From the NCBI GenBank assembly GCA_027485675.1, contig JAIXQP010000046.1, positions 48,878 to 112,877 on the forward strand: a DNA stretch of 64,000 bases, given 5' to 3'. The translations under genes and the position numbers were made by a program. Positions 42,458-51,539 of the stretch are shown here, in pieces (within the stretch, counting starts at the first letter, position 1; the number at the start of each line of letters is the position of its first letter). The notes beneath the pieces are model-generated. The model did no database searches. It was not told the DNA's origin and saw only the letters and a program-made list of their open reading frames with translations. Origin of the DNA: Terriglobales bacterium. GTDB taxonomy: Bacteria; Acidobacteriota; Terriglobia; Bryobacterales; Bryobacteraceae.

Positions 42458-43895
42458 CCGAACTCAGAATCGGCTGGCCGGGGAAAATGCCTTCGGCCAG
42501 CTTTTCGTCCTTCACCACCGGAACACCATTCACCAGCACGTGTTTGATCCCGGTCGAATACTGCGCCGGATTCTGATACGTCGAGCGGTCAATCACCGTA
42601 CCAGGATCGAAGATCGCGATGTCGGCATCCGCACCCACCTGAATCCGCCCCTTCCGCTTCATCACCGGAGCAAACGATTCGAGACGCTTCGCCGGCAGAT
42701 AGCTGATCTTGTTCAGCGCCTCCATCAGCGTCAGCACTTTGCGCTCCCGGACGTACACCCCCAGCACGCGAGCATACGTGCCGGAAGCCCGCGGATGGCC
42801 CTTGCCCTCGGTGATCCAGCCGTCGCTCGCCACCATCACATCCGGCGCCGCAATCGCCTGGTCCACATCCTGCTCGCGCATCGTAAACGTGATCACCGTG
42901 CCGCCCTGCTTCCGCCGCTCCGCAAAGCTCTTCTCGTTCAGCCGCTCGCCCGTATCCACCCACATCAGGTCTTCATACTTCGAGTCGAGCTTCTCCTGCC
43001 AGCCCGGATCAAAGATCGCCGAATCAAGCCGCGTCATCCCGGCAACGTAGGGATACGCTTCTGTCGTAATGTCGATGCCGCGCGCCCGTGCGCCGCGAAT
43101 CATCCCGATGGCTTCCGCCCACGCGCGGCCCGAACTCGAGTTGATGTGCACCACATGCACCGGCGATCCGGTGGCTGCGGCGTCAGCGATCACTTCCTGC
43201 AGCGAGTCCACCACCCCGGGGTCCTTCCGTCCGCCGCTGCGCATATGCACAAACACCGGCACCTTCGCCGCCGCCGAAAGTTTGAACACGTCCAAAATCT
43301 CGGACCGGCTCGCGTAAGGCGTATACGCAATCCCCATACCCACGCCCAACCCGCCTTCGCGCAGGCCTTGCCGCAGCAGCGCCAACGTCTTCTCCTGCTC
43401 GGCCTGCGTCGCCGCCCGCGTCGCCGCCGGACCGCGCGGCAGCCAGTCGGAGTTGTCTCCCACCGCCGCCATGCGCGTCGGGATATGCCCCACCGTCGCC
43501 CCAAAATGAATCAACGCCTTGCCTTGCCGCTCCGCGATCCAGGGCTTCACCGGCGAAACGCCCACTTCCATTTCCAGCGCCGTGGTCACTCCATCGCGCG
43601 CCTTGTACCGGTAGTTCTCATCGGACTGCCCGTGCGAATGCAGGTCGATAAACCCAGGAGCCACCACCAGGCCCTTGGCGTCCAGCGTCTCCTTCCCCCG
43701 CAGCGGCGTCGCGCTGATCGCGGCGATCCGGCCATTGCGGATGCCGATAAACCGCACGGCGTCCAACTTCGTCTCCGGGTCCATCGCCCGTCCGTTCGCA
43801 ATCACCAGATCGAACGGCTGCGCCTGCAGGCCCAACGCAAGAAGGGCGCCCGTTAAAAGGCGCCCTACTGTACAGCCGAGGAGGTTACTCGACAT
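42444..43895 (-). CDS. N-acyl-D-amino-acid deacylase-like amidohydrolase
   Basis: 483 residues with an N-terminal signal. Amidohydrolase marks: GFIDLHSHGQSDE (HxH metal site), HIPTRMAAVG, HVVHINSS, TTEAYPYVAG, ASDGWITEGKGHPRASGT and FAPVMKRKGRIQVGADADIAIFDP, all as in D-aminoacylase/dihydroorotase-like D-aminoacylase enzymes. Probably exported to remove acyl groups from N-acyl-D-amino acids or peptides. The ATG at 43895 overlaps the rpsU stop region by 11 bases. Confidence 0.88.
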   Translation of the reverse strand: MSSNLLGCTVGRLLTGALLALGLQAQPFDLVIANGRAMDPETKLDAVRFIGIRNGRIAAISATPLRGKETLDAKGLVVAPGFIDLHSHGQSDENYRYKARDGVTTALEMEVGVSPVKPWIAERQGKALIHFGATVGHIPTRMAAVGDNSDWLPRGPAATRAATQAEQEKTLALLRQGLREGGLGVGMGIAYTPYASRSEILDVFKLSAAAKVPVFVHMRSGGRKDPGVVDSLQEVIADAAATGSPVHVVHINSSSGRAWAEAIGMIRGARARGIDITTEAYPYVAGMTRLDSAIFDPGWQEKLDSKYEDLMWVDTGERLNEKSFAERRKQGGTVITFTMREQDVDQAIAAPDVMVASDGWITEGKGHPRASGTYARVLGVYVRERKVLTLMEALNKISYLPAKRLESFAPVMKRKGRIQVGADADIAIFDPGTVIDRSTYQNPAQYSTGIKHVLVNGVPVVKDEKLAEGIFPGQPILSSVTVP

Positions 43896-44082
43896 CTTTG
43901 CTCCGCTTTTTGCGGTTTCGTTTGCGGGCCAACGCTTCTTTGGTGCGGCGCTTTTCGCCGGGCTTCAGGTAGAAGGAGTGACGCTTGATCTCCTTAATGA
44001 TGTCTTCCTGTTGCACCTTGCGCTTAAAGCGACGCAACGCATTTTCAAGCGTTTCGCCGTCTTGGACTAGGACTTCAGCCAA
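43885..44082 (-). CDS. rpsU: 30S ribosomal protein S21
   Basis: 65 residues: VLVQDGETLENALRRFKRKVQQ, then HSFYLKPGEKRR and a Lys/Arg-rich tail, the S21 pattern. It starts with TTG inside a run of eight T (minus strand), preceded by a strong GAGGGGGTGA. No ATG or GTG is available. S21 sits near the 16S rRNA 3' end in the 30S subunit. It has its own upstream region of 51 bases after the transporter gene. Confidence 0.95.
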   Translation of the reverse strand: MAEVLVQDGETLENALRRFKRKVQQEDIIKEIKRHSFYLKPGEKRRTKEALARKRNRKKRSKDVE

Positions 44083-44090
44083 AAAAAATT

Positions 44091-44099
44091 CACCCCCTC
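44091..44099 (-). promoter_or_regulatory. Ribosome-binding site of rpsU
   Basis: GAGGGGGTG, 8-10 bases before the TTG start at 44082, decides that start, since no other start codon is in range. Confidence 0.75.
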
Positions 44100-44133
44100 A
44101 GTGTGTAACGACAACTTAACCAGAATAGCAAAC

Positions 44134-44841
44134 TCAGCTCATCCGGGCGAACGGGTTGAAATCGGTGTCGGTGTCGTAGAGGTCCACGCCTTCGGCCTTC
44201 TTCAAGGCATTCACCACCAGATACGTCACCGGGGTAGCCACCGCCTCATAGCAAACCTTCACCACGTAGCCCGACCAGATCAGGCTGAAAATCAGGTCCC
44301 ACGACATCGTGCCACCAAAACCGACAATCATCACGATGATCGTATCCACCAACTGGCCGACGGCCGTCGAGCCAATCGTCCGCGTCCAAAGCATCTTGCC
44401 TTTCGTGATGATTTTCATCTTGGCCATGACGAAGGAGTTCGCAAACTCCCCACACCAGTACGCAATCAAGCTGGCGAACACCAGTCGCGGCAGAAACCCG
44501 AACACGGTCTCAAACGCCTGCTGGTTTTCCCAGCCCGGCGCCGGCGGCAGCTTCACGATGGTCATGGCCAACACAGTCAGGAGCGTCTGCGCCAGGAACC
44601 CATGCCAGATGGCCCGCCGCGAACCGGCGTAGCCATAGACCTCGGTGAAGATGTCGCCGAAGATGTAGGTCAGCGGAAATAAAAGTTGTGCGCCAGACAG
44701 GGTGAACGGCCCGATCTGACAGATTTTAGGGGCGACGAGATTCGAAATCAGCAGGACGACCACGAAAAACGAAAGACACAGGTCGTAGTACCGGAAGCGA
44801 TGCTGCTCAGTGAGTCGAGTTAGGAATGAAGACGAAGTCAC
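44134..44841 (-). CDS. Queuosine-precursor transporter (VUT/YhhQ family)
   Basis: 235 residues from a GTG at 44841. About six membrane segments with the family marks NLVAPKI, TYIFGDIFTEVYGY, RRAIWHGFLAQTL and a late GFGGTMSWDL. YhhQ-type proteins carry queuosine precursors into the cell. The promoter hexamer TATAAT is 5 bases before the GTG. gpmI lies upstream on the same strand, sharing that region. Confidence 0.88.
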   Translation of the reverse strand: MTSSSFLTRLTEQHRFRYYDLCLSFFVVVLLISNLVAPKICQIGPFTLSGAQLLFPLTYIFGDIFTEVYGYAGSRRAIWHGFLAQTLLTVLAMTIVKLPPAPGWENQQAFETVFGFLPRLVFASLIAYWCGEFANSFVMAKMKIITKGKMLWTRTIGSTAVGQLVDTIIVMIVGFGGTMSWDLIFSLIWSGYVVKVCYEAVATPVTYLVVNALKKAEGVDLYDTDTDFNPFARMS

Positions 44842-44846
44842 GCCGC

Positions 44847-44852
44847 ATTATA
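44847..44852 (-). promoter_or_regulatory. -10 hexamer TATAAT before the VUT transporter gene
   Basis: A perfect TATAAT on the minus strand, ending 5 bases before the GTG at 44841 and overlapping the gpmI stop. TGACGG 18 bases further upstream could be a -35. The transcript would begin at or near the start codon. Confidence 0.5.
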
Positions 44853-46374
44853 GAACGCGGAGATCGACACCCGTCATTTCGGCCGATTTTTCCACGCCCA
44901 GCAGTCCCAATATGGTCGGGGCAATGTCGCGCAGGCTCCCGCCCGGACGCAACGGCTGCATGCCGTCGCTCGCGAGAATAAACGGCACCGGGTTGGTCGT
45001 GTGGTACGTATGCGGTCCACCAGTCACCGGGTCGATCATCGTCTCGGCGTTGCCATGGTCCGCCGTCACAATCCACGCCGCATTGCGCTGCTGGATCAAC
45101 GGCCAGATCTGGCTCAGGCAATCGTCCACCTTCTCGCAGGCGCGAATCGCCGGCTCCAACTGACCCGAATGGCCCACCATGTCGGGGTTGGCAAAGTTGA
45201 CGACAATCACATCGAACGTATCGTCGATGAGCCCCTTCTTCACAATGTCGCAGACGCCCTGCGCCGACATCTCCGGCGCCAGGTCATAGGTCGCCACCTT
45301 CGGCGAAGCCACCATCGCCCGCTCCTCGGTCGAAAACGGCTTTTCAATGCCACCGTTAAAGAAGAACGTCACGTGCGGATACTTCTCCGTCTCCGCCGTC
45401 CGCAGATTCCGCAGGTTGTGCTGTTCGAGCACCGCGCCCAGAATGTTCTGCGGCGTCTCCACCGGAATCACATGCTGCACGCCCCAAGCGGCAAAGTTCT
45501 TGTCGTACTGCGTCATGGTGACGTAGTGCAGGTTCTTCGGCGCCAGCGACCGCGAGATCGGCTCGAAGCTCGGGTCCATGATCGCCTGCGTCAACTCGCG
45601 GCCGCGGTCGGCCCGGTAGTTGAAAAACATCACGGCATCGCCGTCGCGAATCGGAGCACCATCGCCGACCACCGTCGGAATCACGAACTCGTCCGTCGTG
45701 CCCCGTTCATAGCTCTGCTTCACGGCGGTCACGGCGTCCGGCGCCTTCTCGCCCTGGCCGAGCACCACGGTGCGGAAAGCCTGCTCCACGCGCTCCCAGC
45801 GCTTATCGCGATCCATCGCGTAATAGCGGCCCGTCACGGTCGCCACCCGGCCCACGCCGATCTCGGTGATCTTTGCTTCGAGCTCCTGCATGTAGCCCAA
45901 GCCCGAATGCGGCGGCGTATCCCGGCCGTCCATAAACGCGTGGACCGCCACATCGGTCACGCCTTCACGCTTCGCCATCGCGAGCAGCGCATAGAGATGC
46001 GTGTTGTAGGAATGCACCCCGCCGTCGCTCACCAACCCCAACAGATGCAGCCGGCGGCCCCGCGCCGCGGCCATCAAGGCCTTCAGCGTCGGATCCTGAT
46101 AGATCTCGCCCGTCAAAACAAGCAAATCAATCCGGGTGACATCCATGCGGATGACCCTCCCCGCGCCGATGTTCAGATGTCCCACTTCGCTGTTGCCCAT
46201 CTGCCCGGCGGGAAGCCCGACGGCTTCCCCCGAAGTCTGGATCAACGTATGCGGGAACGTCCGCTGCAGCATGTCGAAGGTCGGGGTCTTCGCCAGATAC
46301 ACCGCATTGCCGCGGGTCTCGGGCGAGTAGCCCCAACCGTCCAGGATGGTGAGGACGACAGGTCGTTTCGCCAT
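44848..46374 (-). CDS. gpmI: 2,3-bisphosphoglycerate-independent phosphoglycerate mutase
   Basis: 508 residues. LTILDGWGYSP with the first metal Asp, and the phosphoserine Ser62 in GNSEVGHLNIGAGR, then HAFMDGRDTPP and TADHGNAE identify the two-manganese enzyme that interconverts 3- and 2-phosphoglycerate. It directly follows eno (2 bases), completing two consecutive glycolytic steps in one transcript. Confidence 0.96.
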   Translation of the reverse strand: MAKRPVVLTILDGWGYSPETRGNAVYLAKTPTFDMLQRTFPHTLIQTSGEAVGLPAGQMGNSEVGHLNIGAGRVIRMDVTRIDLLVLTGEIYQDPTLKALMAAARGRRLHLLGLVSDGGVHSYNTHLYALLAMAKREGVTDVAVHAFMDGRDTPPHSGLGYMQELEAKITEIGVGRVATVTGRYYAMDRDKRWERVEQAFRTVVLGQGEKAPDAVTAVKQSYERGTTDEFVIPTVVGDGAPIRDGDAVMFFNYRADRGRELTQAIMDPSFEPISRSLAPKNLHYVTMTQYDKNFAAWGVQHVIPVETPQNILGAVLEQHNLRNLRTAETEKYPHVTFFFNGGIEKPFSTEERAMVASPKVATYDLAPEMSAQGVCDIVKKGLIDDTFDVIVVNFANPDMVGHSGQLEPAIRACEKVDDCLSQIWPLIQQRNAAWIVTADHGNAETMIDPVTGGPHTYHTTNPVPFILASDGMQPLRPGGSLRDIAPTILGLLGVEKSAEMTGVDLRVL

Positions 46375-46376
46375 AA

Positions 46377-47693
<1,317 letters not shown>

Positions 47694-47709
47694 CTAAGCT
47701 AACGGTCGA

Positions 47710-48444
47710 ATGAGAGTTTTGGCCTTATTCCTGCTCGCCGGCTCCCTTTGGGGCCAGTGGACCTACCAGATCGTGAAGACCTACCCCCACGATCGCGAGG
47801 CCTTCACGCAGGGCCTCGAGTACCGCAACGGCTTCCTCTACGAAGGCACGGGCCTCCATGGCCGCTCCACGCTCCGCAAGGTCAAGCTCGAAACCGGCGT
47901 CGTGCTACAAAGGCTCTCCCTGCCCGCCCAGTACTTCGGCGAAGGCATTTCGGTAGTCGGCGACCGCATCGTGCAACTCACCTGGCAGTCCGAAGTTGGC
48001 TTCGTTTGGGGATTGCAGGATTTCAAACTGCAGAGCAAATTCACCTACCGCGGCGAAGGCTGGGGCTTGACGACCGACGGCAAAAATCTGTATTTTAGCG
48101 ACGGCACGGACGAGATCCGCGTTCTTGACGGGAAAACGCTCGCCGAAACGCGCCGCCTCCGGGTCCGCGAGAACGGCCGGCCGCTCAAGGAGTTGAACGA
48201 ACTCGAGTGGGTGGAAGGCGAGATCCTGGCCAACGTCTGGCAGACCGACCGCATCGTCAAAATCAACCCGCTCGATGGCCGCGTCACCGGCTCCATTGAC
48301 CTGGCCGGCATCCTCCCCCCGGCCGAACGCGCCGGAACCGACGTCCTGAACGGCATCGCCTACGATGCCGCCGGCAAGCGCCTCTTCGTCACCGGCAAAC
48401 TCTGGCCGAAGCTGTTCGAGATCAAGCTGGTGAGGAAGAAATGA
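47710..48444 (+). CDS. Glutaminyl-peptide cyclotransferase (bacterial type)
   Basis: 244 residues, signal peptide MRVLALFLLAGSLWG. The five-bladed propeller pattern of the bacterial/plant-type glutaminyl cyclase: YPHDREAFTQGLEY, FLYEGTGLHGRS, SDGTDEIRVLD, ELNELEWVEGEILANVWQTD and VLNGIAYD. Forms N-terminal pyroglutamate. It overlaps the small lipoprotein gene downstream by 4 bases. Confidence 0.9.
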   Translation: MRVLALFLLAGSLWGQWTYQIVKTYPHDREAFTQGLEYRNGFLYEGTGLHGRSTLRKVKLETGVVLQRLSLPAQYFGEGISVVGDRIVQLTWQSEVGFVWGLQDFKLQSKFTYRGEGWGLTTDGKNLYFSDGTDEIRVLDGKTLAETRRLRVRENGRPLKELNELEWVEGEILANVWQTDRIVKINPLDGRVTGSIDLAGILPPAERAGTDVLNGIAYDAAGKRLFVTGKLWPKLFEIKLVRKK

Positions 48445-48911
48445 CCCGCCGGGACCTGCTCTCCGCCGCGCTCGTCCCCCTCGCCCTCTCCTGCTCCCGG
48501 TCCCCTGCGCCTGCTCCCCCGCCCGCCGAACCACCAGCCCCCCCAAGCCTCTGGCGCCGCCAGGAAAACTGGTTCTCCCACCGGCCCGCCGCCCAGCCGG
48601 ACCGCGTCTATTTCGGCCGCCTCCTCGCCCACCTCCGGCTCCCCGGCAAGCCCGCCGCCTTCGGCAGCGACCGGATCCTTTGGCTTCGTTTCGTCAACGG
48701 ACGTTGGGCCGTCGAAACCGCGCCGAACTACCGCGGCCCTCTCCTGCCCGCGCCGCTGGCCACCGCCCTCGAACCCTTCCTCACCGAACCCGAAGAGATC
48801 TACTTCTGGGCCTTCAACGTCGGCGATACCCCGGAGTTCCGCCAGGAAGCCCTCGCCCTCGAAGCCGATCTCCGCGCCAGCAAGTTCCTCTCCGCCGACG
48901 AAGAACCTTAG
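48441..48911 (+). CDS. Small putative lipoprotein, unknown
   Basis: 156 residues. MTRRDLLSAALVPLALSC is a lipoprotein signal (lipobox A-L-S-C) with twin Arg. A Pro-rich linker (PAPAPPPAEPPAPP) leads to a globular part without recognisable family marks (WFSHRPAAQPDRVYFGRLL, ILWLRFVNGRWAVETAPNY, EIYFWAFNVGDTPEF). Translation is coupled to the glutaminyl cyclase by ATGA. The stop shares four bases with the TetR gene's stop on the other strand. Confidence 0.7.
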   Translation: MTRRDLLSAALVPLALSCSRSPAPAPPPAEPPAPPSLWRRQENWFSHRPAAQPDRVYFGRLLAHLRLPGKPAAFGSDRILWLRFVNGRWAVETAPNYRGPLLPAPLATALEPFLTEPEEIYFWAFNVGDTPEFRQEALALEADLRASKFLSADEEP

Positions 48912-49495
48912 AACAAATACCCCGCCAGCAGCTCCTTCATCTCCGCAATCACCCTCTTGCGCTCCTCAGCGTTCGGCTGCGCATAGGCATATACAATCAA
49001 CCGCTCCCCTGCCTCGGTCGCAATCCGCAGCTTCAAATCAAGCGACGCCGAACTCTTCACCCCCAGCCAGTTCACCATGAACAGCCGCACCAACCCGCCC
49101 GGCCCCGCCCCCGGGGCCGTCTGCTGGCTCTTGGCCGCCGCGCTGATGTGCTGCCCCAGCGCAATCGCCCGAAAGTCCGGCCGTTCATCAAGAAACTCGA
49201 TGTAGGCATCCACCACCTTGCCCAGAAACTTCGGCCCGTCCGCCAGCAGCGACTTGATCAGCAGCTTCTGCAGCCGCCCCCGGAACTCCTCCATGTGCCG
49301 CACCGCGATCGCGTCGATGATTTCCTGCTTGCCCGGAAAGAAGCGGTACAACGCCCCTACCGAAATCCCCGCGGCCTCCGCAATCCGGCTCGTCGTGATC
49401 TGCTCCAGCGGCATCTCCGCCAGCAGCGCGGACGTCCCCGCATAGATCTGCTGGATCGTATCAAGGCTGCGTTCTTGGACCGGCGTACGGCGCAC
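48908..49495 (-). CDS. TetR-family regulator, divergent from hpnH
   Basis: 195 residues from a GTG at 49495. N-terminal DNA-binding domain: ERSLDTIQQIYAGTSALLAEM, then SRIAEAAGISVGALYRFFPGKQEIIDAI, the TetR helix-turn-helix. The C-terminal ligand domain is not assignable. The perfect inverted repeat at 49525-49548 between it and hpnH is the natural operator, so it likely controls hpnH and possibly itself. Confidence 0.9.
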   Translation of the reverse strand: MRRTPVQERSLDTIQQIYAGTSALLAEMPLEQITTSRIAEAAGISVGALYRFFPGKQEIIDAIAVRHMEEFRGRLQKLLIKSLLADGPKFLGKVVDAYIEFLDERPDFRAIALGQHISAAAKSQQTAPGAGPGGLVRLFMVNWLGVKSSASLDLKLRIATEAGERLIVYAYAQPNAEERKRVIAEMKELLAGYLF

Positions 49496-49499
49496 TTTT

Positions 49500-49529
49500 T
49501 TGACACTATCACGCCCGGAATGGTAAAAG
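49500..49529 (+). promoter_or_regulatory. Candidate hpnH promoter
   Basis: A perfect -35 TTGACA at 49500-49505 is followed, 18 bases later, by TAAAAG at 49524-49529 as a -10 (4 of 6). The -10 lies in the left arm of the inverted repeat, so a bound repressor would cover it. Confidence 0.5.
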
Positions 49530-49548
49530 CGAATAGGACTTCGCTTTT
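49525..49548. promoter_or_regulatory. 24-base palindromic operator for the TetR-family regulator
   Basis: AAAAGCGAA at 49525-49533 and TTCGCTTTT at 49540-49548 form a perfect 9-base inverted repeat around a 6-base centre (taggac), ending directly before the hpnH ATG. Length and symmetry fit a TetR dimer site. The AGGA in the centre is also the only candidate ribosome-binding site. Confidence 0.6.
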
Positions 49549-50667
49549 ATGCCCGTACCGATTTCGCAGATGTGGACCGTCGCCAGCTACGTGCTCAAGC
49601 AGAAGCTGGCCGGGCGCAAACAGTACCCTCTGGTGCTCATGCTGGAACCGTTGTTCCGCTGCAACCTCGCGTGCGCCGGTTGCGGAAAAATCCAATATCC
49701 GGCCCATATTCTCAAAAAGAACATGCCCGTCGAAGACGCCCTCCGCGCCGTCGACGAATGCGGCGCCCCCATGGTCTCCATCCCCGGCGGCGAGCCGCTG
49801 ATGCACCCGCAGATCGCCGAAATCGTCGCCGGGCTCATCGAACGCAAGAAGTACATCTACCTCTGCACCAACGCCCTGCTGCTCAAAGAAAAGCTGCACC
49901 TGTTCACGCCGTCCCAATACCTCAGCTTCTCCGTCCACATGGACGGCGACCAAGAGCATCACGACCTCTCCGTCTGCAAGGAAGGCGGCTACGAACTCGC
50001 CTACGAAGGCATCCGCGAAGCCCTCGCTCGCGGCTTCCGCGTCACCACGAACACCACCCTCTTCGATGGCGCCGACCCCAACGGCGTCCGCCAGTTCTTC
50101 GACGACATGATGGCCCTCGGCGTCGAGGGCATGATGCTCTCCCCCGGCTACTCCTACGATAAGGCGCCCGATCAGAAAAGCTTCCTCGGCCGCGCCCGTA
50201 CCCGCCGTCTGTTCCGCGCCATCCTCTCCAATCGCAAGCCCACCTGGAAGTTCAACATGTCGCCGCTCTTCCTTGAATTCCTCATGGGCAAGCAGGAGTA
50301 CCATTGCACCCCGTGGGGCATGCCGACCTATAACCTGTTCGGCTGGCAAAAGCCTTGTTACTTATTACAAGACGGCTACGCTGAAACTTTCGCCGAGTTG
50401 ATGGCATCCGTAGAATGGCACAAGTACGGCACCGAAAGCGGTAACCCGAAGTGCGCGAATTGCATGGTGCACAGCGGCTACGAGGCTTCGGCCGTCGACT
50501 TCACGTTCGGTTCGCTCCGCGGACTGTGGGAGAGCGGTCGCGCCATGTTCTTCGACCGGCATCCCGACGCCGAAGCGCTCGAAATCCTCAAGGAGCCCGC
50601 GCGGCCCTTGTTCACCCCCGATAAGCTAGTCCAGCTCGAAGGACACAAAACCGGAGTCAAGCAGTGA
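49549..50667 (+). CDS. hpnH: Adenosyl-hopene transferase HpnH (radical SAM)
   Basis: 372 residues. The radical-SAM cluster site has C38, C42 and C45 (CNLACAGC), then [17 protein letters not shown] and [10 protein letters not shown]-terminal Cys set CYLL, CANC is in the HpnH pattern. It joins adenosine to hopene in C35 hopanoid synthesis. No squalene-hopene cyclase is near. The ATG adjoins the TetR operator. The next gene overlaps by 4 bases. Confidence 0.92.
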   Translation: MPVPISQMWTVASYVLKQKLAGRKQYPLVLMLEPLFRCNLACAGCGKIQYPAHILKKNMPVEDALRAVDECGAPMVSIPGGEPLMHPQIAEIVAGLIERKKYIYLCTNALLLKEKLHLFTPSQYLSFSVHMDGDQEHHDLSVCKEGGYELAYEGIREALARGFRVTTNTTLFDGADPNGVRQFFDDMMALGVEGMMLSPGYSYDKAPDQKSFLGRARTRRLFRAILSNRKPTWKFNMSPLFLEFLMGKQEYHCTPWGMPTYNLFGWQKPCYLLQDGYAETFAELMASVEWHKYGTESGNPKCANCMVHSGYEASAVDFTFGSLRGLWESGRAMFFDRHPDAEALEILKEPARPLFTPDKLVQLEGHKTGVKQ

Positions 50668-51029
50668 GTCAAGAAGAGTTGCAGGGCGCGTCGTACCAGA
50701 TGGCCAGTGAGGCCGAAGTTCTCGAAGCGCTCGAAAAGGCGTTTGACTACCGCGGCGATGTCACCATCACCCGCCGGGACGGCACCTCCATCGAAGGCTA
50801 CATCTTTGACCGGTGGACCGGCCCGACCCTCGCCGATAGCTACGTTCGCCTCTTCCCGAAGGACACCGACCAGAAGATCTCCGTCCCCTACTCGGACGTC
50901 GGCGCGCTCCATTTCACGGGCCGCAACACGGCCGCCGGCAAAAGCTGGGAAGCGTGGATGAAGAAGTACATCGAAAAGAAGCTGGCCGGCGAGAAGAACA
51001 TCGAACTCCTGCCGGAAGAGCTCGGCTAG
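50664..51029 (+). CDS. Unknown 121-residue protein with a LSm/SH3-like barrel pattern
   Basis: GTG start overlapping the hpnH stop (GTGA). N-terminal helix ([16 protein letters not shown]) followed by beta strands [18 protein letters not shown], then [15 protein letters not shown], and a basic helix [17 protein letters not shown]. The strand pattern resembles a small LSm- or PRC-like barrel, but no family is recognised. The coupling to hpnH suggests it helps hopanoid synthesis or its control. Confidence 0.65.
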   Translation: MSQEELQGASYQMASEAEVLEALEKAFDYRGDVTITRRDGTSIEGYIFDRWTGPTLADSYVRLFPKDTDQKISVPYSDVGALHFTGRNTAAGKSWEAWMKKYIEKKLAGEKNIELLPEELG

Positions 51030-51502
51030 CCTTTCCCCAAGCCCACTTCAAGCAGCATCTGCCGCAGCGCCAGGATGCCCCCGGCCCCGTCCTGCCGGTG
51101 CTCCATCAGGCCGTCCTTGCCCAACAGGATGTACACCGGAAATCCCTTCGGGTCCACCAGGCGGACCAGGTCGGTATCCTGCGTCAGCACCACCTTGGGC
51201 GATCGCGGGTTCTTGGCCAGAAACTCCGTCACCTGCGCGCGCGTCTCGCCGACGTTCACCGCCAGCATCGTCAACCGCCCCGGCGCGTACTCTTTGTGGA
51301 TGGTTTCGAGCGCCGGCTGCTCCCTCCGGCAGTAGCCGCACCACGTGGTCCAGAACTGGATCAGCACCGGTTTCCCCTTCAAGGAGTTCGAGTCGAACTT
51401 CTCCCCGGACATCGTCTTGCCCGCGAAGGCAGGCACCCGCTGCCCGGCGCCAAACCCGTGCGCAGCGGCCGGCAAGGTCCAAATAAAATTGCGGCGATCC
51501 AT
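51026..51502 (-). CDS. TlpA/ResA-like thioredoxin-fold protein
   Basis: 158 residues from the ATG at 51502. Signal-like N-terminus (MDRRNFIWTLPAAAHGF). Thioredoxin-fold marks: LIQFWTTWCGYCRREQPAL with C-x-x-C, and GFPVYILLGKDGLM with the cis-Pro. A periplasmic thiol-disulfide or cytochrome-maturation-type protein. Its stop codon and that of the preceding + gene share CTAG at 51026-51029. Confidence 0.86.
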   Translation of the reverse strand: MDRRNFIWTLPAAAHGFGAGQRVPAFAGKTMSGEKFDSNSLKGKPVLIQFWTTWCGYCRREQPALETIHKEYAPGRLTMLAVNVGETRAQVTEFLAKNPRSPKVVLTQDTDLVRLVDPKGFPVYILLGKDGLMEHRQDGAGGILALRQMLLEVGLGKG

Positions 51503-51539
51503 CAACCCATCGTAATCCAGTGCTGTAGCCTGAGAATAC

